Shown here: one piece after another, positions 1-7,700 of the stretch
Numbering within the stretch: position 1 is the stretch's first letter
Layout of the letters: each line of letters opens with the position of its first letter
Source of the DNA: Kineosporiaceae bacterium
GTDB lineage: Bacteria; Actinomycetota; Actinomycetes; Actinomycetales; Kineosporiaceae
Assembly: GCA_016794595.1 (NCBI GenBank)
Contig: JAEUJN010000043.1
Location: forward strand, 62,001-126,000
DNA length: 64,000 nt
Direction of reading: 5' to 3'
The notes under the pieces: model-generated
What the model was told of the DNA's origin: nothing
What the model saw: the letters and a program-made list of their open reading frames with translations, nothing else
Databases searched by the model: none
Position numbers and translations under genes: made by a program

Positions 1-115
1 GTACTCCCCCAGCCTGCACCTGGCGCTACGGATCGCCGCCTTCTTCAGCGTGCCGGTCGAGGTGGTGTTCTCCACCGAGCCCTTCCCCCTGCTGGGCAGC
101 GGCCGCGCCGGCTGA
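1..115 (+). CDS. XRE-family HTH regulator, C-terminal end (5' end outside window)
   Basis: The last 37 codons of a gene that begins before the window. The visible peptide starts YSPSLHLALRIAAFF and continues with VPVEVVF. This is the hallmark end of short (about 65-75 aa) Cro/C1-type regulators, where a recognition-helix region and an ET-x-YSPSL turn are followed by the last helix and a short tail. Such stand-alone proteins are often encoded beside membrane proteins they regulate, but that neighbour would lie outside the window. The TGA stop at 113-115 is followed by a palindromic hairpin shared with the convergent GNAT gene. Confidence 0.75.
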   Translation, partial: YSPSLHLALRIAAFFSVPVEVVFSTEPFPLLGSGRAG

Positions 116-126
116 CGCGAGCCCAC

Positions 127-150
127 GCACTTTCGAACAGTCGAAAGTGC
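127..150. repeat. Palindromic repeat copy 1 (short form), shared convergent terminator
   Basis: The arm GCACTTTCGA (127-136) and its perfect complement (141-150) enclose a 4-base loop, ACAG. The sequence goes on ATGATCACGG, so the right flank of the longer family copies is present while the matching left flank (GTGATCAT) is missing. It lies between two stop codons (113-115 on + and 162-164 on -), which suits a bidirectional terminator. Confidence 0.75.
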
Positions 151-161
151 ATGATCACGGG

Positions 162-617
162 TTACAGGGTGCGGGTCATGAAGGTCGACAGTGGGTCGGG
201 ACGGTAGGAACCGAACGGCTCGCACTCGACGAACCCGTGCCGCGCGTACAGCGCCCGCGCCGGCGCGAAGAACTTCTCCGAGCCGGTCTCGAGGCTCACC
301 CGGGTGAACCCTCGAGCACGGGCGTGGTCGAGGATGTGGGCCACCAACCGCGAGGCGATCCCGCGGCGCAGGTGACTGTTCGCCGTCCGCATCGACTTGA
401 GTTCGGCGTGCACCGCGTCCAACGGCTTCAGTGCTCCGCAGGCGACCAGCGCCCCGTCCTCCCGCACGCTCCACACCGTGGCGCCGCCGGTTCGCAGGTC
501 GTCCAGGTCGAGGGTGTGGGTGCTCTCCGGCGGGGTGATCGAGCGCAGCTGGGCCGTGTGCTCGGCGAGGAACCGGGCGATCTCCGGCCCGGTCAGGGGA
601 TCGATCCTGATGTCCAC
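162..617 (-). CDS. GNAT family N-acetyltransferase
   Basis: A 151-aa single-domain acetyltransferase. The acetyl-CoA binding motif A is visible around residues 72-91, with a strand ELKSMRT followed by the loop RRGIASRL. Motif B is near 119-131 (APARALYARHGFVEC), ending in the usual Y-x-x-x-GF turn. By family knowledge it transfers an acetyl group from acetyl-CoA to an amine; it resembles small YsnE/PhnO-type enzymes, and the substrate cannot be read from sequence. It is convergent with the XRE gene and shares the hairpin at its 3' end. Starting at 617 gives full domain length. Confidence 0.85.
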   Translation of the reverse strand: MDIRIDPLTGPEIARFLAEHTAQLRSITPPESTHTLDLDDLRTGGATVWSVREDGALVACGALKPLDAVHAELKSMRTANSHLRRGIASRLVAHILDHARARGFTRVSLETGSEKFFAPARALYARHGFVECEPFGSYRPDPLSTFMTRTL

Positions 618-662
618 GACCGATCAGGATAGGCACCGTGTGGGGCGCCCAGAGACGTCTGT

Positions 663-1988
663 GTGAGCAAGGTGCTCAACGCGGGGACGCCGGATGCCGA
701 GACAGCCGGGGTGACCTCCCACCTGCCTGAGTCGAGCGCACGCCGTCGGCCCAGCGCCGACTTCTCGCTGACCGGACCGCTGATCGGCCCGCTGTGGATC
801 GCCGCGGGGATCAGCATGTTCCTGGCAGCCCTGCTGTCGGCGACCGGTGGCCGGTGGGTGCTGCTGCCGGTGGGGGTGATCACCCTGCTGACAGGTGCGG
901 CCCTCACCCGGGTCGAGGTGGCCAGGTTGCCCCGGCCCCTGCTGGTGGGCAGCGCCTACTTCGCGGTGCTGGTCATGGCGGTGGCCAGTGGGTTCAGCCG
1001 CGGGACGCTGTTGGTGTTCGTGGCCATGGTGCCGGCACTGCTGGTCTGGGTCGGCCTGGCGATGGAGTTGTCCCACCTGGTCGCCATCGTCGCTCTGTGC
1101 GAAGTGGTGCTGTTGCTCGCCGGTGCCGCCGCCGACGGCCTGCGTGACGGGCTGGCCACCGTGGCGCTGACCCTCCCGCTGTTCGCGGCCACCAGTGGTG
1201 CCTGCTTCACCTTCCGCCGGCTGCTCGACAGCGAGAAGGTCAACGGGGAGCAGGCTCGTGACCACGCCCGTGCGGTCGAGGCGGATGCCAGGGCGCGGTC
1301 GGAGGCCGAACAGCAGGAACTCGCCGCGCAGGCGGCAGTTCGACTGCAGGCCCGCGAGCGCCTCCAGGCGAACCTGGCCACCCAGGCGAGCGAGCTCGCT
1401 GCCGCCTCGGCCGAGGTCAGCGATCAGACCCAGACCGTCGCGACGGCTGCGGAGCAGATGTCCAGCTCGTTCTCCGAGATCAACCGGACGGCGCAGGCGA
1501 GCGAGGAGATCACCGCGAGTGTCGCCGAGATCGCCCGCCGCGCCCAGACCGTGATGGAGGAGCTGTCCTCCTCCAGCTCCGAGATCATGACCGCCTCGAG
1601 CGTCATCCGGGGCGTGGCCGAGAAGACGAACCTGCTCGCGCTCAACGCCACCATCGAGTCGGCCCGGGCCGGCGACACCGGGCGCGGGTTCGCCGTGGTC
1701 GCCCAGGAGGTCAAGGACCTCGCTCGCCAGTCCGGACAGCACGCCGACACGATCAGCGGCACCTTGGCCCAGGTCGAACAGCAGGTCCGCGCCGCCGTGG
1801 CCCACGTCGTCGAGATCACCTCGCGCATGCAGGAACTCCAGAGCCAGAACGGCACCCTGGCCTCGGCGATGGAACAGCAGAGTGCGGCCGTCGGCCAGAT
1901 CGTCCAGAGCATCCACCAGACGGCCGGCCAGACCGAGCGGATCACCGAGGGGATCCGCTCGGTCGAGCAGATCGCCCAGCAGGCCTGA
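663..1988 (+). CDS. Methyl-accepting chemotaxis protein with six-helix membrane sensor
   Basis: A 441-aa chemoreceptor. Residues about 40-185 hold roughly six hydrophobic segments joined by very short loops, so there is no extracellular ligand domain and no clear HAMP domain. A charged helix (about 190-245) leads into the methyl-accepting coiled coil. The CheA/CheW-contacting hairpin tip is intact at about residue 320 ([15 protein letters not shown] ... GFAVVAQEV). The protein stops soon after the second coiled-coil arm and has no methylation-enzyme tethering pentapeptide. It probably senses something in or near the membrane. The GTG at 663 is the first in-frame start; GTG at 661 is out of frame. 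No other chemotaxis genes are nearby. Confidence 0.9.
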   Translation: MSKVLNAGTPDAETAGVTSHLPESSARRRPSADFSLTGPLIGPLWIAAGISMFLAALLSATGGRWVLLPVGVITLLTGAALTRVEVARLPRPLLVGSAYFAVLVMAVASGFSRGTLLVFVAMVPALLVWVGLAMELSHLVAIVALCEVVLLLAGAAADGLRDGLATVALTLPLFAATSGACFTFRRLLDSEKVNGEQARDHARAVEADARARSEAEQQELAAQAAVRLQARERLQANLATQASELAAASAEVSDQTQTVATAAEQMSSSFSEINRTAQASEEITASVAEIARRAQTVMEELSSSSSEIMTASSVIRGVAEKTNLLALNATIESARAGDTGRGFAVVAQEVKDLARQSGQHADTISGTLAQVEQQVRAAVAHVVEITSRMQELQSQNGTLASAMEQQSAAVGQIVQSIHQTAGQTERITEGIRSVEQIAQQA

Positions 1989-2043
1989 CGAGTCGCGCCG
2001 CGGTCAGGGCAACCTCCGCCAGCGGTGTCCCCGGGCCGACGGC

Positions 2044-3651
2044 TCAGTAGAGCCGAAGGGCAGTGGCGTCCGCCCGGGCGGCCAGGTGCACCTGCGGGTT
2101 CCCCGCCGGGGTCAGGTCGGTGGCGCTGAACCGCACGGCCAGGCCGGAGCGGGAGGCGGTCAACATCAAGTACCCGCTGAGCTTGAAGGGGCTCACGACG
2201 TCCAGCGGGGTGATCCAGAACGCGTTGCCGGCGTCCGGGAAGCGGAAGGCGTACACGTCGAGGTTGCCGCCGGCAGTACGGATCGTCGAGCTCGCGTGCA
2301 GGAAGGTGCCGAACTTCTCGTTCACCAACTCCACCCCGTCCGCGACCGGACGGACGAACCACCGGTCCGACCGTGAGGCGCTCAGCGGGTGGTGGTAGAC
2401 CTCCTGGTGCATGCCCACGGACTCGCTCTGGCTCGCATGCGCGCACTCCCCGCTGCCGCGTTCGACCAGCGCCACGGCCAGGTCGGGTGGGACCTCGGTG
2501 AGCAGTAGCCCGCCGGAACGGATCAGGCGCACCTGGTCGCGCACGGTCTCGATCTCGGCGCCGAGGTCCGTCGTCCCGGCGGTGGCCAGGGCCGCCTCCA
2601 CCCGCGCGAGGTAGGGCATGATCACCGTCTCGATCGAGGCCCGGGAGAACACCGTCGCGAGCAGGTCTCGGAGCTGATCGCGGACGGCGTCCAGCAGCGT
2701 GGCGTCGGAGCGCACCAGGGCACCGAGCACGCTGTCGTCGTCCAGGTTGAAGGCGGCGTTCGGCTGCAGAATCTGGTCCAGCCCCCAGGGGATGAACCGC
2801 AGGGTGACCTGGTCGACGCCCGGGACCGCGACCGCGACCACGTCGTTGTACACGTAGGCGTTGTTCGCCTGCCCGGTGTAGCCGTCCCAGTGCTTCAGCA
2901 GGGTCTCCATGGCGTGGAAGCGCAGGAATTGCGCCAGGTCCACGACCTCGGCGGCGCCGGCCGGACCGGCGTCGGCGATCCGCTGAGCGGCCAGCAGCAG
3001 GTCGGCGCCGTCCTCGGCGTCCGAGAATCCCTGGTGGGTCAGACGACCGGCCGAGACCAGCGCCGAGGTCAGGTCCTCACCGAGCTCGATCTCGTAGAGG
3101 TTGCCCTCGTCGTTGCCGAAGGTGTTCTGGATGTGGCGTTTACGGACTGGCTCGCAGTTGACGTAGGTGCCCTGGTCCTCGCCGTTGACGATCACCCGGG
3201 CGATGTTGCAGCGGGAGAACGGCAGTCCGGCCAGGCGGAACAGCTCGTACCCGAGTGGCTGGCGGACGTAGGAGGGATCCTGGACGCAGTTGTGCAGCGT
3301 GACGTACTGGGTGCCGATGAGTGCCTCGATCGCGTCCTCGTGATCGAGGAACCGCGAGAAGTTCAGCCGCAGTGACGGTTTGGTCGTACTGAAGGATCCG
3401 CAGAACGACTTCTTCGAGATCCCGACGTCGGTGAACGAGTGCGGGCCGCCGGCCGGGAAGGCGGTGCCCGAGATCTCCACCGAGGTGGCGTGATACCAGT
3501 CGTAACGCTCCCCGGTGAAGGCGAAGTTGCAGAAGCCACCGCGCGGCTCGGCGGCCTTCAACGCCGCCCAGTCGGCGGGGGCCATGGTGACCCGGACGGT
3601 GAGTACGTTGTCGATCGCGTAGAAGGCGTTGCAGAGATCCTGGAGCGTCAT
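2044..3651 (-). CDS. CotH kinase family protein with C-terminal lectin-like domain
   Basis: A 535-aa protein. The CotH atypical kinase fold spans about residues 15-370. It carries the characteristic HWDGYTGQANNAYVYND block near 250 and the metal-binding aspartate block RFIPWGLDQIL near 288. CotH proteins of spore formers phosphorylate coat proteins; the actinobacterial members are of unknown target. Residues about 400-535 look like a beta-trefoil or similar carbohydrate-binding module (repeated G-x-F/Y-L-x-A strands). Odd points: secreted relatives usually carry a signal peptide and extra N-terminal residues, which are absent, and decayed DNA begins just upstream, so the 5' end may be lost. 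A partial copy lies at 10761-11051. Confidence 0.8.
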   Translation of the reverse strand: MTLQDLCNAFYAIDNVLTVRVTMAPADWAALKAAEPRGGFCNFAFTGERYDWYHATSVEISGTAFPAGGPHSFTDVGISKKSFCGSFSTTKPSLRLNFSRFLDHEDAIEALIGTQYVTLHNCVQDPSYVRQPLGYELFRLAGLPFSRCNIARVIVNGEDQGTYVNCEPVRKRHIQNTFGNDEGNLYEIELGEDLTSALVSAGRLTHQGFSDAEDGADLLLAAQRIADAGPAGAAEVVDLAQFLRFHAMETLLKHWDGYTGQANNAYVYNDVVAVAVPGVDQVTLRFIPWGLDQILQPNAAFNLDDDSVLGALVRSDATLLDAVRDQLRDLLATVFSRASIETVIMPYLARVEAALATAGTTDLGAEIETVRDQVRLIRSGGLLLTEVPPDLAVALVERGSGECAHASQSESVGMHQEVYHHPLSASRSDRWFVRPVADGVELVNEKFGTFLHASSTIRTAGGNLDVYAFRFPDAGNAFWITPLDVVSPFKLSGYLMLTASRSGLAVRFSATDLTPAGNPQVHLAARADATALRLY

Positions 3652-3729
3652 GCCGTTCCGAGTCGGGTCATGGTCGCTCTGATACCGCCAGGCGCAGCCG
3701 TGCCGGACCGGGGCTCGTCACTCGCCGCC

Positions 3730-3995
3730 CTACAGACGCTGCAGATCGACCGGCTGGACGTCACCGCCGTCGCTCGGATTCCGCGCTCGACTCGGCCGTC
3801 AATCCCTCGCGTGAGAACAACATCAGCCTGACACCGTCGTCCGGGTTCAGGAGGGCGCGAAGGTGTTCGAGGCGGCGCAGCTGATCCGTGCCGACTCACC
3901 GCGAGCGCCACTTCGCCTCACCGAGCGCGATCACGGCGGGGCTTGCTGCGGTCTCACGGTGGTGACAACGACGTCGATCTCATGATTCGTCCGAT
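3730..3995 (-). pseudogene. Remnant of a DUF234-type AAA ATPase (C-terminal nuclease-like part)
   Basis: Read on the minus strand in three frames, the DNA gives EIDVVV, then AVIALGEAKWRSR, a stop codon, VGTDQLRRLEHLRALL, a run ending RLMLFSREGL, and after another frameshift DVQPVDLQRL-stop. That order (E-I-D, G-E-x-K-W, RLEHLRALL, LFSR-x-G, DLQRL end) is what I know from the C-terminal domain of archaeal/bacterial ATPases with DUF234. At least one nonsense codon and two frameshifts separate the blocks, so no protein is made. The N-terminal ATPase part is not recognisable further upstream. It sits directly upstream of the CotH gene, in the same orientation. Confidence 0.6.
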
Positions 3996-4250
3996 GCTCA
4001 CGGCAGGGCACCGGCGGCGACTGGACGTGGCGGTCGGTCCGGTGCCGCCAGATCGGCTCCACCACCGAGGTGCGCCGGGCCAGCCCGGAGGATGCCTACC
4101 TGTCCCTCAGTCAGGTCACCCTGGCGCAGATCGGCATCCCCGGCCTGCTCGCCGTGAACCTGGTCAGGAACGTTTCCGCCGGGGGCGCCGGCTCAGCCTG
4201 CCGGCTTGCCGCCGGGGTCAGAGAGGGCCCTCGGGGTGTTGGCCTATGCG
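3996..4250. other. Intergenic stretch with no recognisable gene
   Basis: Open frames cross this stretch, but none has actinobacterial-looking codon use over a meaningful length or a recognisable domain. It probably holds further decayed sequence from the neighbouring ATPase remnant. I see no convincing RNA gene in it. Confidence 0.4.
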
Positions 4251-4254
4251 CGCC

Positions 4255-4360
4255 TTTGTGGAACCACATCACGATTCTGTTCGATATCTGTTCGTTACTG
4301 TTGCTTTGTGTGTGCGGGACAGTGTCCTCGGCACAGGCGCAGCGAGGCGCCTCGCCGGTG
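4255..4360 (+). promoter_or_regulatory. AT-rich promoter region of the sugar-uptake operon, with a 14-bp palindrome
   Basis: Positions 4261-4320 drop to about half GC, against roughly 70% around them, and include GATATCTGTTCGTTACTGTT. This is the only AT-rich stretch before the operon and the likely core promoter, though I cannot fix the -10 and -35 boxes. A perfect 14-bp palindrome, GCGAGGCGCCTCGC, follows at 4342-4355. Its dyad form would suit a dimeric sugar repressor, but no regulator gene is adjacent, so that role is speculative. Confidence 0.35.
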
Positions 4361-4390
4361 ACGGCGCCACCCATGTCGTGAGGTGCTCAC

Positions 4391-5761
4391 ATGTTTCCCG
4401 CTCCCCAAACCCGGCCCCGACGCCGTTGGGTGTCGATCCTGGCGGTCGCGCCACTGATGCTGGCCGCCGCCTGTGGTTCCGGTGGCAGTTCGGACGGCGC
4501 GGCGTCCGCCAGTGGTGCCGCCAGCAGCTCCGGCGAGGCGTGTGCCCCGGCCGGTGGCAAGGTTGCCCTGCAGTTCTGGACCTGGGTGCCGGGGATGGAC
4601 GAGGTGGTCGCCAAGTGGAACGCGGCCAACCCTGACATCCAGGTCACGGTCAAGAACACCCCGTCCGGCAACGCCGGCACGTACCAGAACATGTTCAACG
4701 CGCTGAAGGCCGGTACCGCCCCCGACCTCGGCCAGATCGAGTACGACACCCTCGCCAGCTTCCGCCTGCAGAAGGGGCTGCGGGACATCAGTGGGTGCCC
4801 CGGCGTCGCGGACGCCAAGAGCGACTTCGTGGGGTGGGCGTGGACGCAGTCCCAGATCGGCGGCCCCGGCGTCTACGCGATCCCGCAGGACACCGGCCCC
4901 ATGGCGCTGTACTACCGCAAGGACATCTTCGATGCCAATGGCATCGCGGTGCCGACAACCTGGGAGGAGTACGCCGCGGCAGGGGCGAAGCTCAAGGCCA
5001 AGGGCATCTTCCTCACCCACTTCCCGCAGCAGGACGCGAACTGGTTCGACGGTCTGCTCTGGCAGGCCGGGGCGAAGATCTTCGACACCACCGGTGACTC
5101 GGTGAAGGTGTCGCTGACCGATCCGCAGGCCGTCAAGGTGGCTGACTACTGGCAGAAGATGATCGACGACAAGGTGGTGGCAACCAACCTGCAGGGCTTC
5201 TCGCCCGATCTGTACAAGGCCTGGAACGACGGCAAGGTCGCGACCTGGATCTCGGCCTCCTGGGGCTACTCCACGATCCGGGACAACGCCAAGGGCAGCG
5301 CGGGCAAGTGGGCCGTTGCCCCGATGCCCCAGTGGAACGCCGGTGAGAAGAAGGCCGGCAACTGGGGTGGGTCGACCACCGGGGTGTTCTCGGGAAGCAA
5401 GTACCCCGCCGAGGCAGCGAAGTTCGCGCTGTGGCTGAACAGCGACCCGGCCGCGCTCGAACTGGCCAACGCCAAGGGCGGCCTGTACCCGGCCAATGTC
5501 GCGGGCCTCGAGCTGCCGGTCCTGAAGAAGGGTGTCGAGTTCTACGGTGGACAGCCGGTCTTCGACGTCTTCAAGGAGGCGGCGAGCAACGTGGACACCA
5601 CCTTCCAGTGGGGCCCGATCATGACCGACACCAACCGATTCCTGAGTGACGGGTTCACCAAGGCCCTCAACGGCCAGGGGACGCTCGGCGAGTCCCTGAA
5701 GGCGGCCCAGACCCAGACCGTGGCCGCGCTGAAGTCCCAGGGCATCGCGGTCACCGAGTGA
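4391..5761 (+). CDS. ABC sugar transporter, extracellular solute-binding lipoprotein
   Basis: A 456-aa family-1 solute-binding protein. It has a basic N-terminus, a hydrophobic core and a lipobox LAAAC with the lipidated cysteine at residue 28, followed by a Gly/Ser-rich linker. The mature part has the usual two-lobe features (ALKAGTAPDLGQIEYD; IPQDTGPMALYYRKDIFD; the WNDGKVATWISASW region). It captures an oligosaccharide outside the cell and hands it to the two permeases encoded next. The downstream GH42 gene suggests a beta-galactoside ligand (inference). The sequence GAGGTG before the ATG serves as ribosome site. The 91-bp gap to the permease is GC-rich. Confidence 0.92.
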   Translation: MFPAPQTRPRRRWVSILAVAPLMLAAACGSGGSSDGAASASGAASSSGEACAPAGGKVALQFWTWVPGMDEVVAKWNAANPDIQVTVKNTPSGNAGTYQNMFNALKAGTAPDLGQIEYDTLASFRLQKGLRDISGCPGVADAKSDFVGWAWTQSQIGGPGVYAIPQDTGPMALYYRKDIFDANGIAVPTTWEEYAAAGAKLKAKGIFLTHFPQQDANWFDGLLWQAGAKIFDTTGDSVKVSLTDPQAVKVADYWQKMIDDKVVATNLQGFSPDLYKAWNDGKVATWISASWGYSTIRDNAKGSAGKWAVAPMPQWNAGEKKAGNWGGSTTGVFSGSKYPAEAAKFALWLNSDPAALELANAKGGLYPANVAGLELPVLKKGVEFYGGQPVFDVFKEAASNVDTTFQWGPIMTDTNRFLSDGFTKALNGQGTLGESLKAAQTQTVAALKSQGIAVTE

Positions 5762-5852
5762 GCCGACGCTCCGGGACGCCGGCCCGCCGGCGTCCCGGAG
5801 CGGGTCCCTCCTCCAGCCACGTTCGGCCCCTTGCAGAGACGGAGCCAGTGCC

Positions 5853-6785
5853 ATGGCGGCCAGTTCACCGACGATGAGTTCGCCGACCGAGGTGTCGGCC
5901 GGACGACGAGAGCAGGGCCGACCCTGGCTGTGGTTCCTGCTGCCCTTCCTGGTTCCGTTCGTGCTGTTCTACGTGGTGCCGATCGGTTACGCGATTTACC
6001 AGAGCCTGTTCCGGATCCAGCGCTCGGGGGGGATCTTCGGGACCTCGGAACAGGTGTTCGCCGGGCTGAGTCAGTACCGCGACGTCCTGGCGGACGCCAC
6101 GTTCCGCGCCGGGGTCGGCCGGGTGCTGCTGTTCGGGGTGATCCAGGTACCGGTGATGCTCGGGCTGGCCCTGGTGATCGCCCTGATCCTGGACTCGGCC
6201 GTGGCCAGGTTGCGCAAGTTCTTCCGGGTCTCGTTCTTCGTGCCCTACGGCATTCCCGGGGTGATCGCCGCCCTCATGTGGGCCTTCCTGTACAGCCCCC
6301 AGCTCTCACCGATCGTCGACCTGCTGAACGCGATCGGCACTGCACCGAACTTCCTGGGCTCCGGACTGATCCTCTGGTCGATGGCCAACGTGACGACCTG
6401 GACCTACACCGGGTACAACATGTTGATCATCTACTCGGCCCTGCAGGCCCTCCCCCAGGAGATCTACGAGGCCGGCCGGCTGGACGGCGCCGGCGGCTTC
6501 CGGACCGCCTGGAGCATCAAGATCCCCCTGGTCTTCCCCGCACTGGTGCTGACCACAGTGTTCTCGATCATCGGCACGCTCCAGTTGTTCACCGAGCCCG
6601 TGGTGTTCCAGGCGATCTCGACCAACGTGCCCAGTGGCTACACGCCCAACATGCAGGCCTATGCGGTGGCGGCGTCCAACAACTACTCGTTCTCGGCCGC
6701 CCTGTCGGTGGTGCTGGCCGTGGCGACGTTCGTGCTGTCGTTCGGCTTCCTGCGATTCACCCAACGACGAGGGGAGGCGCTGTGA
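5853..6785 (+). CDS. ABC sugar transporter permease, MalF type
   Basis: A 310-aa inner-membrane permease with about six transmembrane helices, the first at roughly residues 28-50 (WFLLPFLVPFVLFYVV). The cytoplasmic EAA loop, which contacts the ATPase, is at about 205 (EAGRLDGAGGFRTAW). This fits the first permease of a CUT1 (carbohydrate uptake type 1) transporter. No ATPase gene is present in the operon; in many actinobacteria a shared MsiK-type ATPase encoded elsewhere serves such permease pairs. The stop codon overlaps the start of the next permease by 4 bases. Confidence 0.92.
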   Translation: MAASSPTMSSPTEVSAGRREQGRPWLWFLLPFLVPFVLFYVVPIGYAIYQSLFRIQRSGGIFGTSEQVFAGLSQYRDVLADATFRAGVGRVLLFGVIQVPVMLGLALVIALILDSAVARLRKFFRVSFFVPYGIPGVIAALMWAFLYSPQLSPIVDLLNAIGTAPNFLGSGLILWSMANVTTWTYTGYNMLIIYSALQALPQEIYEAGRLDGAGGFRTAWSIKIPLVFPALVLTTVFSIIGTLQLFTEPVVFQAISTNVPSGYTPNMQAYAVAASNNYSFSAALSVVLAVATFVLSFGFLRFTQRRGEAL

Positions 6786-7693
6786 GTGTGTCGACCGACC
6801 GGGCATCCCGGGGGTCCTCGACCGTCGACGCGATGCCTCGCAACCGGCGGGTACGCGAGGGGTCCCGCGGCTGGGGGCTGATCGCGATGGTCTTCCTGGT
6901 CTCGCTGACCGTCTACTTCCTGCTGCCGGTCTACTGGCTGGTGATCAACGCCACCAAGACCCAGAGCGACCTGGTCTCGACCAACGGCTTCTGGTTCTCT
7001 CGGATCGCGCTGTGGGACAACCTGTCCGCCCTGTTCGAGCGGGACAACACGGTCTTCCTGAGGTGGGTCGTCAACTCGCTGCTCTATGCCGGGGTGGGCG
7101 CCGCGATCGGGACCCTGCTGGCCGCGATGGCCGGGTATGCGCTGGCCAAGTACTCCTTCCCCGGCCGGGAGTTCATCTTCTCCTCGATCCTCGGCGGGGT
7201 GCTGGTGCCGGCCACGGCGTTGGCGTTGCCGCTGTTCCTGTTGTTCGCCAAGGTCGGCCAGACCGACACCATGTGGTCGGTGTTCCTGCCCAGCGTGGTG
7301 AGCCCGTTCGGGGTGTACCTCTCCCGGATCTTCGCGGCCTCGGCGGTGCCGGACGAGATCATCGAGGCGGCCCGGCTGGACGGCGCCGACGAACGCACGA
7401 TCTTCTTCTCGATCGCCACCCGGCTGATGTCGCCGGCACTGGTGACCATCTTCCTGTTCCAGTTCATCGCGATCTGGAACAACTTCCTCCTGCCCCGGGT
7501 CATGCTCAACGACGCCCGGCTGTACCCCCTGACCTACGGGTTGTTCTACTGGCAGACCCAGATCTCGCGCGACCCCCAGCTGCAGACCCTGGTGATCGTG
7601 GGCTCCTTGGTGTCGGTGATCCCACTGATCATCATCTTCCTGTCACTGCAACGATTCTGGCAGGCGGGCCTGTCGGCGGGTGCGGTGAAGTGA
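6782..7693 (+). CDS. ABC sugar transporter permease, MalG type
   Basis: A 303-aa permease. The GTG at 6782 overlaps the TGA of the preceding permease (GTGA), a typical sign of translational coupling; the longer open frame upstream is only the shadow of that gene. A leading polar tail of about 35 residues precedes the first helix (GLIAMVFLVSLTVYFLLPVY). The EAA loop is at about residue 194 (EAARLDGADERTIFF). Together with the upstream permease it forms the membrane channel of the CUT1 importer. The beta-galactosidase follows 7 bp downstream, which ties uptake to hydrolysis. Confidence 0.92.
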   Translation: MSVSTDRASRGSSTVDAMPRNRRVREGSRGWGLIAMVFLVSLTVYFLLPVYWLVINATKTQSDLVSTNGFWFSRIALWDNLSALFERDNTVFLRWVVNSLLYAGVGAAIGTLLAAMAGYALAKYSFPGREFIFSSILGGVLVPATALALPLFLLFAKVGQTDTMWSVFLPSVVSPFGVYLSRIFAASAVPDEIIEAARLDGADERTIFFSIATRLMSPALVTIFLFQFIAIWNNFLLPRVMLNDARLYPLTYGLFYWQTQISRDPQLQTLVIVGSLVSVIPLIIIFLSLQRFWQAGLSAGAVK

Positions 7694-7700
7694 GCCGACG

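Noticed and set aside
4070-4381. 103-codon open frame with a hydrophobic stretch before the sugar operon
   Set aside because: No ribosome site, codon use unlike neighbours, and its hydrophobic part coincides with the AT-rich promoter region.
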